Source: Haladaptatus salinisoli
Lineage (GTDB): Archaea; Halobacteriota; Halobacteria; Halobacteriales; Haladaptataceae
DNA: 64,000 nucleotides
Reading direction: 5' to 3'
Assembly (NCBI RefSeq): GCF_020614375.1
Contig: NZ_CP085333.1
Span: forward strand, 124,001-188,000
Shown here in pieces: positions 1 through 9,284 of the stretch. The notes under the pieces are model-generated. The model did no database searches. It saw only the letters and a program-made list of their open reading frames with translations, and had not been told where the DNA came from. Every line of letters begins with the position of its first letter. Position 1 is the first letter of the stretch. Both the position numbers and the translations under genes were made by a program.

Positions 1-129
1 CAATTCCCAATACGCCCGCGATAAGGAAGATCGGAGGCCGAGGTGGTCAATGATTCTTCGAACTGGTGGCGTCGAGAATATCCACTGGCCCACCCTGAGT
101 GCACTTGCTGTGAGTTTCTTCGTAGACAT
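1..129 (-). CDS. N-terminal part of a gene that runs off the window start
   Basis: An ATG on the minus strand at 129 opens a frame of 43 codons that is still open at base 1. The residues begin MSTKKLTAS and are basic, with no signal peptide. A good TATA box lies 26 nt upstream of the ATG, which fits a leaderless haloarchaeal transcript and supports this start. The gene is adjacent to, and on the same strand as, a flippase and a GT4 gene, so a role in surface polysaccharide assembly is likely from context only. The visible fragment is too short for me to name the family. Confidence 0.55.
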   Translation of the reverse strand, partial: MSTKKLTASALRVGQWIFSTPPVRRIIDHLGLRSSLSRAYWEL

Positions 130-154
130 CCCTCTGTAGCAATTGCCGGTGGCT

Positions 155-163
155 CTTTATATA
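155..163 (-). promoter_or_regulatory. TATA box of the partial gene at the window start
   Basis: On the minus strand the sequence reads TATATAAAG, 26 nt before the ATG at 129. That is the spacing expected for a leaderless archaeal promoter. Confidence 0.5.
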
Positions 164-229
164 GCCCCTGGACTAACCTCTTCAACCGCTCCCGTTACTA
201 CCTGAATTGTGCTAGCGACTAGTGGAGAT

Positions 230-2428
230 CTAGCTCCAGTCCCAGAGTATGAGCCCGAGAAGACCACCATTTGATGTAGTCTGTGTCCCCGTGGTAGTGC
301 TGGGCTGCGTATTGGTGGTCTGAGAGGCTGTGGTCGATTGCTGAGATCCTATCGTCTTGTTTCCTGGGAGAATCTCAGTAGTTGTAGAGGTGCTAGTTGT
401 GGGTGTCGTACTGGTCATACTCGTCGTAGCGGTTGTAGTGGCCGAAGTTGTCGTAGTGGTGGTTGTCGTCGTACTCGGTGGTGATGTCGTGGTCGTTGTC
501 GTACTTGGCGGTGACGTCGTGGTCGTCGACGTACTTGGTGGTGTTGTGCTGGTCGTTGTCGATGAGGTTGTTGTCTCAGCCGGAGGCTTAGTAGTACTCG
601 TTGGTGGTTGCGTAGTACTCGTTGTTGAGGTTGGGTCCGTCGTACTATCGGGGGCCTCCGTCGTGCTTTCTGGCGGCTCTGTTGTCGTCTGTTTCGTGGT
701 CGTACTGTCGACGGCTCCAGCAGGCGTCGTACTCGTCAGCGACTGTGTAGTATTCTGTGACTGTGCAGGGTCAGGGCCGCCGCCGAGTCCGTCAAGCCCT
801 GGGTCGAGGAACGCATACCCGACACCGGAGACGAACAAGAGGATCCCAGCGACGACCATCATCTTTTGCATTGAATCGGATGACATGGTACCTGTTCTCA
901 CTTTGGATTGGAGTGTTTCAGCATATGAACCAAACGGTCTGGGGAACGACGAGAGCGTATTAAGTACTTCACAGAGTTCAAGCGCGCCCATGGCAAAGCA
1001 GAAGAACAGAAAGATCACCAACCCCAACGGTGGTATGATGATGAGCGACAGTGGAACGTGAACTCCGAAAACGATAGGTCGTAGGTCAAGAAGATGCGCA
1101 AGGACAAAGATGGGCGGCGCAGAAAGTATTGTCGTCGCAATAACTCGCCCAAGACGGGCATCTGATAATGGGTTGAAACCGACTTTCCGGGCGCTCCAGA
1201 GGTGAAAGACGAACATCGACCCATAGCCAATACTTGTAGATATTGCTGCCCCGTGTGTCTCGAATCGAGGGATAAGCAGACTATTCAGTACAAGGTTGAT
1301 TCCAGCAGCGGTTCCTGTGGCAAGGATGGGGAATTTGAGATCGCCTTTTCCCTGCGAAATTGCGAGGATAGGTCGCGCCACTGCGAATCCAAGTGTCCCT
1401 GGTAGGAGCAAGAGCAACGGAGTAATTGCTGGGATAAATTTCGGCCCGAAATACACAGGGACAGCGACATTCGCGAGCGCCGCCAACCCGAGTGCCATTA
1501 CGCCGGTCAGCAAGAATGTGTATCGGGTAGTCCGAGCTGCAAGTTCCGATATCTTTTCTGTCTCGCCATTCGACCACAGCTCCGATGTGGAGTGGACGAA
1601 CACCGTTTGGAGTGCAAGTGGAATGAACCACAGGAACTCTGCGAGCTTGAGTGCAGCTCGATAGTAGCCGACTTGTTTACTCCCAGACATCAGTTGAAGC
1701 ATCAAGATATCCACGTGATAAAGCGACATTAAGAGAAGAATGAGCACAATCGATAACGAGTTGAACGTCAACATCGTTCGCCGTGGGAAATTGCTGGGTG
1801 TCGTCCGAAAAACACCGCTAAGCGATACTTGTCGTGCGACGAGTAACAACCCAGCAACTGCTACAACCGCTCCTGCAGCAATTTTCCCGGCCAATGCACC
1901 CTTAACGCCAAAGCCGAAGTGCACCAAGGGAAGCGCCACTGCCACGAACGCAATCTGCTGGAGGACTTTTAGTGGTTCAGAGTACCGTTCTAGTCCGAAT
2001 CCCATTAGCGTTCGCCGGCCGTATGCCCGAAACTGATCCGTTACGACAAGTATCGCAAGGACGTAGAAATACGGCTCAAACCCTGAACCGAATACTTCTT
2101 CGACTAGTCCGGCCCATGCGGAGAGCGCAAGTACGACTGATCCAACGACCGAGAGCGCCAGTGCCAGTCGAAAGTAAAACCCGACAACATGCTCCTCCCA
2201 GCAGTCCATATCACGGTCTTCGGCGAGAAACTTCCGAACACCGTCGGTGACGCCGGAACTCACAAATATCATGAACAGTGAGAACACGGAAAGGACAGTG
2301 GTATAGACACCGACTCCTTCTGGCTTTAAAAGCCGATAGAGGATCGGCGTTGTGAGGAGGCCGATGATAAGCGTAAGTACCTTCGTTCCTGCTACTGAAA
2401 GCACTCCACTTAGAATACTTCGTTGCAT
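230..2428 (-). CDS. Oligosaccharide flippase (Wzx/MATE-like) with a Thr/Ser-rich C-terminal tail
   Basis: The first ~490 residues form a multi-pass membrane protein. It starts with a short cytoplasmic MQRSILSGVLSVAG segment, the usual start of the polysaccharide biosynthesis/flippase superfamily, followed by about 12-14 hydrophobic helices. Such proteins flip lipid-linked oligosaccharides across the membrane for surface glycans or glycoproteins. Unusually, a further hydrophobic helix near residue 525 (starting MVVAGILLFV) is followed by a Gly/Pro linker and ~150 residues of almost pure Thr, Ser and Pro with scattered Glu and Lys, ending in a short hydrophobic LLGLILWDW. Family members are usually ~480-500 residues, so about 230 residues are extra. 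The tail resembles O-glycosylated spacer segments of haloarchaeal surface proteins. It could be a fusion with the 3' end of a surface-protein gene. It neighbours glycosyltransferase genes. Confidence 0.85.
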   Translation of the reverse strand: MQRSILSGVLSVAGTKVLTLIIGLLTTPILYRLLKPEGVGVYTTVLSVFSLFMIFVSSGVTDGVRKFLAEDRDMDCWEEHVVGFYFRLALALSVVGSVVLALSAWAGLVEEVFGSGFEPYFYVLAILVVTDQFRAYGRRTLMGFGLERYSEPLKVLQQIAFVAVALPLVHFGFGVKGALAGKIAAGAVVAVAGLLLVARQVSLSGVFRTTPSNFPRRTMLTFNSLSIVLILLLMSLYHVDILMLQLMSGSKQVGYYRAALKLAEFLWFIPLALQTVFVHSTSELWSNGETEKISELAARTTRYTFLLTGVMALGLAALANVAVPVYFGPKFIPAITPLLLLLPGTLGFAVARPILAISQGKGDLKFPILATGTAAGINLVLNSLLIPRFETHGAAISTSIGYGSMFVFHLWSARKVGFNPLSDARLGRVIATTILSAPPIFVLAHLLDLRPIVFGVHVPLSLIIIPPLGLVIFLFFCFAMGALELCEVLNTLSSFPRPFGSYAETLQSKVRTGTMSSDSMQKMMVVAGILLFVSGVGYAFLDPGLDGLGGGPDPAQSQNTTQSLTSTTPAGAVDSTTTKQTTTEPPESTTEAPDSTTDPTSTTSTTQPPTSTTKPPAETTTSSTTTSTTPPSTSTTTTSPPSTTTTTTSPPSTTTTTTTTTSATTTATTSMTSTTPTTSTSTTTEILPGNKTIGSQQSTTASQTTNTQPSTTTGTQTTSNGGLLGLILWDWS
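290..735 (-). repeat. Low-complexity Thr/Ser-coding tract in the flippase gene
   Basis: About 450 bases of imperfect triplet repeats (minus-strand ACN/TCN codons; GTN-rich on the plus strand) encode the Thr-Thr-Ser tail. Clusters such as CCGCCAAGTAC recur at intervals of roughly 42 bases around 480-560, which indicates tandem duplication of short units. Length variation between strains is plausible. Confidence 0.8.
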
Positions 2429-3039
2429 AACATCACCATCCTACTGTCTTTTCACCGGAGACTACTTCGAATGACACTCGTCACATTGTTTTCGGTGTTG
2501 GGGCTTTATTATACACTAACTAGACCACGCAAAAGCGGTGAGGGTGAACTGTTCAGCTCTGAAGGGTGGAGCTTTCTGCTTCTGAAATCCACTGTCCCTG
2601 GCAGTATATCCCATTGGGAACGCAGTCTCCCCGAATGATTGGATTAGACTGATACATTCCTCTCCACTTGACGATCTCGTTAATAGAACTGAACAATTAT
2701 CCATCCGTGCTAATAGACTTAAATATAGATCCACACTTCGACGGTCTTACCCTCGATTTCGACCACCAAGTTGGAATCTGAAACTGTTCTGGGGGCACGA
2801 CTTCAAAAGGCGCCTCTCTCTGCCTAAGAGAGCACGATTTAAGCGTCTACATTCTGCATAGAAATCCACAATGATTTGGTGAGTCTCGACTGTAATAGGC
2901 GCGTCTTGGTCAGTCTCTTGATTGCTTCTTAACTGACCTTTTTATAATAAGAATTCAATGATCGAGATTCGTTAGGAAAACGGCTACCGTATAGGCCTCT
3001 TTTAGAGCCAACCTAAATACAGGAAAATAAGCTCTAATA
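2429..3039. other. Gene-free stretch with possible degraded coding remnants
   Basis: No intact gene is visible. On the minus strand two short stretches look like decayed coding sequence. One (about 2830-2935) reads acidic residues TDQDAPITVETHQIIVDF. The other (2719-2775), in another frame, reads NLVVEIEGKTVEVWIYI and then stops. I do not recognise the parent protein. The AT-rich sequence at 2930-3010 probably holds the 3' end region of the GT4 gene. Confidence 0.3.
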
Positions 3040-4290
3040 TCATCCCTCAAGGACGTGAGCGTATATGTGTGCAATATCAACGCAAACGCGTTCCCATGTG
3101 AACTGTTCCGCATGTGCCTCGATTTGGTCATGATCCCACTCTTTTTGGAGTGCCCGCACTACTGCATCTATGAGAGCGTCGTAGTTCTCTGGACTGTCGA
3201 CCAAAAACCCGTGGTCCTCAGAAGTGATGACTTCCTCACTCCCACCATTTATTGTGGAGACAACTGGAGATCCGCAGGCCATGGCTTCTAACTGAACAAG
3301 GCCAAAACTCTCACTGTAACTCGGGAGGACAAAAGTGTCGCAGGCACTCATCCAATAATGCAACTCTTCGTTCGATACATAGCCTAGTAGACGAACATGG
3401 TCGGTGAGATTAGCTTTATTAATCTGCTCTTCAAGTTCTGAGCGCATCCCTCCATGGCCACCAATGGCACAAATAACATCATCTTCACGATTAATAATTT
3501 CAGGCATTACACTGATCAGATGTTGAAATCCTTTGCGCTTTTTAAGATGCCCCAGTGAGAATAAGAGTTTCGTCTCTTGTGTGATTCCGAGATGCTCTTT
3601 TGCCTTGGTTTGCGGAACTCGACGAAGGCGGTCTCGGCTAAATCCATTTGGGATATAATAAACGTGCTCATTGAACTGCTTGAGCTTGTTCTGGTCTTGC
3701 CGATTAACCCGAATAATAGCATCAGCACATTTCCATGTTTGATCAATTTTATCATTTGATGATTCAAGTTGTTTCATAAATAGGTCGTGGTTCTCATGCA
3801 CCGTAAGAACGAACGGTATCCCCAGTTCCTGTCTGAGGACACTACCGACATATCCGGCGGTCCACGTGAGATGAGAATGAATAACATCAAATTCAATAGG
3901 AAGTTCAGTGATTATCTTTTTCACCTTTCTAGCGTGCTGATCGCCAAGGAACCGTCGATGAAGGTCCACCGGTAAATAAAGTAGTGGCGTACTGACAACT
4001 GTGACGTTTTCAGGTTTATCCTGTTGATTTATCTTCGCATTTTTACTATATGGTTTAGCGTAGTCTATGGGAAGGTACTTCGAGACGTCCGCGAAGCGAT
4101 TATATCGTACAAAAACGTACACCTCCTGAAAGTACTCCGCAAGTACGTCGACTTGCCCCTTTACAAAATGATTGTAGCTATGAGAGACAATAAGTAGGTT
4201 CTTCGTTGCCAGCGTGTTGAGGTCGTGATCATGTGGCACGTTCCCAACGTCTGGCGGTTTGGTGATCTGTGCTTGCGTATTTTCTAACAT
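3040..4290 (-). CDS. Glycosyltransferase family 4
   Basis: This is a two-Rossmann (GT-B) glycosyltransferase that transfers a sugar from a nucleotide donor to a glycan under construction. From the chosen ATG at 4290 it has 416 residues; an in-frame ATG at 4374 exists, but the extra 28 residues are not family-like. The N-terminal domain has a LLIVSHSYNHF strand-loop and an SHLTWTAGYVG acceptor-site loop. The C-terminal domain has GHLKKRKG and the GT4 EX7E motif (ESFGLVQLE) followed by AMACGSPVV. It lies on the same strand as the flippase and opposite the GT2 gene. The sugar specificity cannot be read. Confidence 0.88.
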   Translation of the reverse strand: MLENTQAQITKPPDVGNVPHDHDLNTLATKNLLIVSHSYNHFVKGQVDVLAEYFQEVYVFVRYNRFADVSKYLPIDYAKPYSKNAKINQQDKPENVTVVSTPLLYLPVDLHRRFLGDQHARKVKKIITELPIEFDVIHSHLTWTAGYVGSVLRQELGIPFVLTVHENHDLFMKQLESSNDKIDQTWKCADAIIRVNRQDQNKLKQFNEHVYYIPNGFSRDRLRRVPQTKAKEHLGITQETKLLFSLGHLKKRKGFQHLISVMPEIINREDDVICAIGGHGGMRSELEEQINKANLTDHVRLLGYVSNEELHYWMSACDTFVLPSYSESFGLVQLEAMACGSPVVSTINGGSEEVITSEDHGFLVDSPENYDALIDAVVRALQKEWDHDQIEAHAEQFTWERVCVDIAHIYAHVLEG

Positions 4291-4561
4291 GCATATGCGG
4301 AGGTATTCGCTGGAGTTTATTATCTGGTGGCTAAGTTCGTGGTTACTACTTGAGAAGCCAAGAGTACTTGCCACAGGGGATATGCTGAGTTTCTCTATGT
4401 CGGTTTCCCTGGTGGATATCTTGGATTACTTCTACTGTTATTCGTCGCTATGGTCTTGCCTAGAGACGAAACAAGCTAACTGCCTCAAGTCAGGCCCTGA
4501 GGCAGTTCACGATTGTGCTTTTCGATTAGGTGGTCGATAATAATACACTGCGAAAACGGAC

Positions 4562-5488
4562 ATGCAAGCAAAAATGGCCCCAAGTGTGAGCGTCATTGTG
4601 CCGACGTACAACCGAGCAGATGCCCTCCCTCGGACTATCGAGAGCGTTCTCTCTCAGACACTCGAAAATTTGGAACTCATCATCGTTGATGACGCCTCTG
4701 AGGACAACACGGAGGATGTGGTTGCGTCCTATGACGATGAGCGGATTCAATTCATCCAGCATGAAATAAATAAGGGAGCAAGCGCTGCGCGAAACACGGG
4801 AATTGAGCACGCCGACGGGGAGTACATGGCATTTCTTGATTCCGACGATGTGTGGCTCCCCACAAAGCTCGAAAAGCAAGTACTCACTCTTGAATTGCGT
4901 TCTGATGACTGGGTTGCTGCCTACTGTGAAGCAGAGACAGTTCGTCCCGGTGGACAGAGTCCGCTCGTAAGGTGGGTGACGCGACTCATTTCACGGCGAA
5001 ACAAGACCGAAGGTGCAGAAGGTGGAAAAGAGCTTATTGGGCTCATTCTAAGCGATGATCTCCATACGAGTGCAGGGTCATCGCTACTCGTGAAAAGTGA
5101 CGTTGTGCGAACCATAGACGGCTTCGATGAGTCGTTTAACCGATTCCAAGATCCCGAGTTTCTTATCCGTGTACTCAAACATGGAAAACTCGCTTGCGTA
5201 AACGAACCCCTGCTTTTGCGCTATGAGACCGGGTCACCTCCCGCAGATGCGGTCGCTAAAGCCGATGAACACTTCCGACGGACGTTTGCAGAGGAAGTTG
5301 AGCGGTTGGAACGGCAGGGGATCGATGTAACCGGCGCACACCACTACATACTCGCTCGACAATATTTGGATGAGGGCCAGCTTCGTACCGGCTTCCGCTA
5401 CCTTCGACATGCACGCCGACCTGAACTGCGACAGCTTCCAGGACTACTGCTAAACGTGTACTCAGGCCTCCGAACACACATTCGATGA
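4562..5488 (+). CDS. Glycosyltransferase family 2
   Basis: 308 residues with the GT-A fold. VIVPTYNRADALPRTIESVL begins the nucleotide-binding strand near residue 11, DDAS near 43, and FLDSDDVW near 91 supplies the DXD-type metal/donor site. The N-terminal ~220 residues are the transferase; the rest is a helical C-terminal region. An alternative start is the ATG 12 bases downstream (MAPSVS). The stop overlaps the start of the next small membrane gene by four bases (ATGA), so the two are probably co-translated. Divergent from the GT4 gene, it belongs to the surface-glycan region. Confidence 0.88.
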   Translation: MQAKMAPSVSVIVPTYNRADALPRTIESVLSQTLENLELIIVDDASEDNTEDVVASYDDERIQFIQHEINKGASAARNTGIEHADGEYMAFLDSDDVWLPTKLEKQVLTLELRSDDWVAAYCEAETVRPGGQSPLVRWVTRLISRRNKTEGAEGGKELIGLILSDDLHTSAGSSLLVKSDVVRTIDGFDESFNRFQDPEFLIRVLKHGKLACVNEPLLLRYETGSPPADAVAKADEHFRRTFAEEVERLERQGIDVTGAHHYILARQYLDEGQLRTGFRYLRHARRPELRQLPGLLLNVYSGLRTHIR

Positions 5489-5676
5489 GTATGAAAAATC
5501 GGGCAACGAGATACGCTTGGTACTATCTCGCTCTGTCAGTGTTCTCGATACTCATCTTCGGCTGCGCCATACTTGACGTTGGTATACTTGCTTCTTTCTC
5601 GCCAAAGCAGTCGACAATAGTAATCATCGTTTTATACACCATTTTGACGTTATTGCATTCAGTTACTGACAATTAA
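5485..5676 (+). CDS. Small two-helix membrane protein coupled to the GT2 gene
   Basis: 63 residues with two predicted membrane helices (about residues 9-31 and 38-55) separated by a short SFSPKQST loop. Its ATG overlaps the GT2 stop codon (ATGA), which is strong evidence for translational coupling. No family is recognised. It may anchor or assist the glycosyltransferase at the membrane, by analogy with other small membrane proteins in glycan operons; this is inference. Confidence 0.6.
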   Translation: MSMKNRATRYAWYYLALSVFSILIFGCAILDVGILASFSPKQSTIVIIVLYTILTLLHSVTDN

Positions 5677-5817
5677 TCCTCACTATGATGTATCGTTTTG
5701 GTTAAAAAAGGAATAAAAATGGTAAATCTTGGCTATCTATTTACTCCGTTCAAATCGTACAATCGCAAGACTTGAACGGAATAAAACGACGCGGAAAAGA
5801 ACGAAAGGATCGCCGTA

Positions 5818-5826
5818 CTTTATATC
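5818..5826 (+). promoter_or_regulatory. TATA box of the first DUF7344 gene
   Basis: CTTTATATC lies about 32-39 nt before the ATG at 5857, a position that fits an archaeal promoter with a short leader. Confidence 0.45.
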
Positions 5827-5856
5827 CCATCCATGTCTCGGCTGTAGCGAAGAAGC

Positions 5857-6438
5857 ATGAGCGCTACAACGGAGACGCCCGCTGATGAATCAGCAGTATT
5901 ATCTGACGAATCGCCGGACAACCTTACGAAGGACAAAATTTTCCATATCCTTCAGACGCAGCGTCGTCGGGATGCACTTCGCTATCTAAAAGAGAATGAT
6001 GGACCCGTTGAGATGCGGGATCTTGCCGAGCAGGTAGCAGCCTGGGAGAACAATACAACCCTCCAAGCGCTTACTTCGGATGAACGCCAGCGTGTGTACA
6101 TTGCGCTTTATCAATCACACCTCCCAAAACTCGACAAAGAAGATATCATTAAATATAATCAAAGTCGTGGCGTTGTTGAGCGGGGTCCGCTAGCTGAGCA
6201 GTTTGATCCATATCTTAATACGCTTGAGACTGATGATACAGATCTTGAACTAGATGCCACTATTCAAGATGACGACCGCTGGTTCCACTACTACCGTTGG
6301 GCGACCGTAGCAAGCGTTGGAACGCTTGTGGGTTCATGGATAAATTTACCGTTTCTCTCAGCCCTTCCCGGTCACTTTCTCGGTGCCTTCGTCGTTATGC
6401 TCTATGCGGCTATTTCCACTATTCATTTCTTCCGGTAA
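5857..6438 (+). CDS. DUF7344 HTH-like membrane protein (copy 1)
   Basis: 193 residues. Residues ~22-110 match the haloarchaeal DUF7344 domain, a winged-helix-like module whose signature here includes KIFHILQTQRRRDALRYL, ENDGPVEMRDLAEQVAAWEN and RVYIALYQSHLPKLD. Two hydrophobic segments at the C-terminus (about 150-190) suggest membrane attachment. Members are thought to be transcriptional regulators; the ligand and targets are unknown. A close paralogue is at 21051-21647. The two genes share a 146-bp block with no base difference although flanking codons have diverged, which indicates gene conversion. Confidence 0.75.
   Translation: MSATTETPADESAVLSDESPDNLTKDKIFHILQTQRRRDALRYLKENDGPVEMRDLAEQVAAWENNTTLQALTSDERQRVYIALYQSHLPKLDKEDIIKYNQSRGVVERGPLAEQFDPYLNTLETDDTDLELDATIQDDDRWFHYYRWATVASVGTLVGSWINLPFLSALPGHFLGAFVVMLYAAISTIHFFR
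5992..6137 (+). repeat. 146-bp block identical to 21204-21349
   Basis: Every base from 5992 to 6137 matches 21204-21349. The bases just outside already differ (A/G at each edge), and the rest of the two genes is much less similar. Confidence 0.9.
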
Positions 6439-6595
6439 TTAGCGAACGTTGTTATAGAATCGCAGGCGAGAAGACTACGACCTTAAGGGCGTGGATGAAT
6501 CGCCGTGTTTGTTTACTTTCGATGCACGGTAAAGACGTAGGTGCCCTCCGTGCATATCTATCTCAGTCGATTCAATGGTTTCCCATCGAATTCTG

Positions 6596-6836
6596 ACGGT
6601 CCGAAAACTGTCAGTTGACTCGGTGTTTGCCGCATCAAATACGTAAACCCTCGGACACCCAACCGACACAAAACAATCAGGTACCTCCAAGTCCCGTCCG
6701 TTTCCCGGACACGATAGGAGTACCGGTGGCGTGGCAGTGCCAGCACCTCATCGGGGTGCGAACCGTAACTGTCCCTACTCAGCACGACCGGCGTGTGGGA
6801 CGCCCGCATCTTGAGGCGCGGGAGGATGTCACTGGT
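6596..6836 (+). mobile_element. Probable degraded IS200/IS605-type end
   Basis: No gene is visible at 6439-6916. Around 6800-6832 a hairpin (CCCGC, short loop, GCGCGGG) is followed by AGGATGTCAC, the layout common at right ends of haloarchaeal IS200/IS605 and IS1341-type elements. The upstream ~200 bases look like a decayed 3' end of the transposon gene but have no open frame I can assign. Confidence 0.35.
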
Positions 6837-6916
6837 ACAGGTCTGGGGTAGTTCCTCTTGTTCAGCTATTTTCCCTGTATTTTGCGCCTCCGACTGAAGA
6901 AACGATAAAATTGTCA

Positions 6917-7096
6917 CTAACGCATTTCCTTACGAGCGCGGTGGGCCTCTTCAGGATGATTGGCGCGACCTCGTTTTACTTCTGTGGCCGTCATACATTC
7001 AAAACAGCCGTATACCTCATTTCTGTTATTTCCGAAAACACGAGCAAATTGAGGTGTCACGAATGAATCGCAGTTCTGACACTGCGTATCAGCCAT
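6917..7096 (-). CDS. Small zinc-finger protein, DUF7563-like
   Basis: From the ATG at 7096 this gives 59 residues with two CxxC pairs (CQNC and CFEC) bracketing FVTPQFARVFG. That is the pattern of the haloarchaeal single-zinc DUF7563 family. A longer reading from 7141 adds 15 unconserved residues, so the inner start is preferred. A second family member is at 15857-16111. Function is unknown; nucleic-acid or protein binding is the usual guess for such zinc micro-proteins. Confidence 0.65.
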   Translation of the reverse strand: MADTQCQNCDSFVTPQFARVFGNNRNEVYGCFECMTATEVKRGRANHPEEAHRARKEMR

Positions 7097-7391
7097 TGAG
7101 CTACTATCGACGTTTTGTGACGCCTTCATATCCATCGACATGGCGTCTTATTTTTCAGGAGGCGACACCATTACTATCCAGAAGCTAAATTGGTGAAACA
7201 GACGAAACAAAATTGGTAATCTATCGTTTCTCCATCTAAGCTTAGACATGAGGCTCCTTGTCTAATGGACGATCGGAGTGAGGAGAAAGGTGATAGGGGC
7301 TTCCTTGTTTGAACTATCTCCGCAACCTGCAAACGGACTATATGTGTCTTTTCTATCTTACCCGGCCGATACATTAGCTGTATGCAGGTGC

Positions 7392-7444
7392 TAAGCCCCC
7401 GTCCTCAGCGAGGCCGTTAGGCCGAGCAGGACGAGGTAGGTCAC
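7392..7444 (+). mobile_element. Solo IS1341-type right end (tnpB 3' hairpin)
   Basis: The sequence AAGCCCCCGTCCT, an AGCGAGGCCGTTAGGCCGAGC core hairpin, then AGGACGAGGTAGGTCAC closely matches 19066-19116 and, reversed, the right end of the tnpB element at 25622-25676. In this element class the same DNA forms the right end and the 3' end of the TnpB guide RNA. No tnpB gene is attached here. It lies between the zinc-finger gene and the 3' end of the GlmU-like gene. Confidence 0.6.
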
Positions 7445-7454
7445 GGAGAAGAAG

Positions 7455-8636
7455 TCACTTATCTCGAGAGACTTCTTCGTTGGGAAGTGTTGTTATTCCA
7501 GGTGAGAGCGTCACGCCTGGGTAAAGGCTAGTGTTAATACCAGTTTTTGCATTGTCGCCGACAACGACCCCAAATTTCCGACGATCGGTTGAAACACGGT
7601 CTCCCTTTACGGTGTGTTTCACTGCTTGTCCGTCATGCCGGAGGTTTGCCACATTTGTCCCTGCACCGAAGTTCACATTACGTCCGAGGATACTATCGCC
7701 GACATAGGAGAGGTGGCCAAGCGTAGCGCCGGGCGAGAGTACACTATTTTTCACTTCGACACTGTGGCCGACTTTTGCTCCTGTACTCACGAGCGTCGCC
7801 CCGCGGATATAAGCGTTCGGCCCAATGGTTGCATCCGATTGAATGAGTGCGGGACCTTCAATGACAACGCCCGGTTTCACCGTCGCACCCTCTTCGACGA
7901 CAACACTTCCATCGAGCGTTGCTAGTTCACTTACGTCGCCCTGTATGTCCCGCTCCAGTTCGCCAAGCTTCCACTCATTAGCTTCGAGCAGCTCCCATGG
8001 ACGACCTACGTCGAGCCACCGCTCCAGTTCCACCGCAGTCACGTCGTATTCCGCGATAACGCGCTCTACTACATCCGTGATCTCGTACTCACCGCGTTCG
8101 CTTTCACCCACCTCGAGCCAATCGCGCGCTTCCTCGGGGAAGACGTAGGCTCCGGTGTTGGCGAGGTCGGTCGGTGGGTCGGCAGGTTTCTCGACGATGC
8201 CAGTTACGCGGTTACCGTCCGCCGAGATGACACCGTAGTTCGATGGGTCGTCTACCCGGTACGTGCCGAGGCTCGGCCCACTCTCGAAAAGGTGCTTTAC
8301 CGCGGGCGCGTCGTACAGATTATCGCCATTCAACACTGCAAACCGTCCGTCGATATGTTCTTGCGCCGCGCGAACCGCGTCCGCCGTGCCGCGCTGTTCT
8401 TCCTGTATCGCGTACTCGACTGGGATTCCAGCGTACTCCGTGCCGAAGTACTCACGAACCATCTCGGCCTCATAGCCGACGACGAGAATGAGTTCATCTG
8501 CTCCAGCTTCTACAGCAGTGCGTGCCGTGTGCGCAACTAGTGGTTCCTCCGCAACTGGCAACATGGGCTTGGGACACGAGGAAGATAGCGGTCGCATCCG
8601 TGTACCCTCACCCGCAGCCAAAACGATTGCCTGCAT
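7455..8636 (-). CDS. Bifunctional sugar-1-phosphate nucleotidylyltransferase/acetyltransferase (GlmU-like)
   Basis: 393 residues. The N-terminal ~230 residues are a nucleotidyltransferase: the signature LAAGEGTRMRPLSSS is at 6-20, the KPMLP lysine follows, then NGDNLYD and VEKPADPP. The C-terminal ~150 residues are a left-handed beta-helix of hexapeptide repeats (GATVKPGVVIEGPALI and similar), as in the archaeal enzymes that make UDP-sugars and acetylate the sugar phosphate. It supplies activated sugars for the adjacent glycosyltransferases. An ATG at 8636 with a TATA box 24-32 nt upstream supports a leaderless start. The exact sugar (glucosamine, glucose or another) is not decided by sequence. 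Confidence 0.85.
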   Translation of the reverse strand: MQAIVLAAGEGTRMRPLSSSCPKPMLPVAEEPLVAHTARTAVEAGADELILVVGYEAEMVREYFGTEYAGIPVEYAIQEEQRGTADAVRAAQEHIDGRFAVLNGDNLYDAPAVKHLFESGPSLGTYRVDDPSNYGVISADGNRVTGIVEKPADPPTDLANTGAYVFPEEARDWLEVGESERGEYEITDVVERVIAEYDVTAVELERWLDVGRPWELLEANEWKLGELERDIQGDVSELATLDGSVVVEEGATVKPGVVIEGPALIQSDATIGPNAYIRGATLVSTGAKVGHSVEVKNSVLSPGATLGHLSYVGDSILGRNVNFGAGTNVANLRHDGQAVKHTVKGDRVSTDRRKFGVVVGDNAKTGINTSLYPGVTLSPGITTLPNEEVSRDK

Positions 8637-8659
8637 GACGCAACATACTGCTAGAAGCA

Positions 8660-8668
8660 GTATAATTA
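8660..8668 (-). promoter_or_regulatory. TATA box of the GlmU-like gene
   Basis: The minus strand reads AATTATACT about 24-32 nt before the ATG at 8636. Confidence 0.45.
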
Positions 8669-8721
8669 TTCACGGTCTAACTCCGGGTCACGGTCAAAGA
8701 AGGTCTTGTGAGGTAGTAAGA

Positions 8722-8868
8722 CTATTCCGAGTGGGTTCGACTCCTCGAGAATGGCCATTCCGCCCCCACGTCCCGGATTTCGTACTTCCATGAAAACTCC
8801 ATGTACTCACGCCCCAGCCATAGCACGTTGTTCCGAGAGCCAAGTTCGGCACGGAGGATGCGCGTCAG
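8722..8868 (-). pseudogene. Unrecognised coding remnant
   Basis: The stretch 8637-9284 has no intact gene. On the minus strand about 48 codons read as plausible protein (LTRILRAELGSRNNVLWLG, then REYMEFSWKYEIRDVGAEW) before a stop at 8722, with no start codon and poor sequence upstream. It may be the C-terminal tail of a lost surface-glycan gene. The family is unknown. Confidence 0.3.
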
Positions 8869-9284
8869 TATATCGCAGCCAGCAGCGTCTACCACCGCTC
8901 GTCACCGTGACGACAGAGCAATGGCTCGGTGTTGTCCTAACACTCACAGATATTCCGACGGAGGCAAAACTTACAAATGCGAATTGGATTTCCATGGAAT
9001 GTCTGTTTGCTTCTTGAATGGCCTAGTCGATGACTTGGATTATGATTCGTCTCTTCTATCGTGGTAATTTTAGACTTATATATTGAATGAGAACATGATA
9101 TAATATCTGAAGTTAGCCTTCGTACTCTTACCATTTATAAAGGATAACGTGGAATGAATGTAGTATGATATGAAAACATCGAAATTGCAAGGGTAGGATA
9201 TGGTTTTAGCTGTCGATTAGAGGATAAAACGGTACGAAACCATATCTCCCCTTTTTGGTGACGGGGAAAAAACGTCGAATCATC

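Noticed and set aside
357-1061. Long plus-strand open frame rich in Val
   Set aside because: It is the antisense shadow of the Thr/Ser-rich flippase tail (GTN versus ACN codons).
8725-8760. A GGGTTCGACTCC stretch resembling a tRNA T-arm
   Set aside because: The flanking bases do not form a 5-bp T-stem or an acceptor stem, and no D- or anticodon arm is found upstream.
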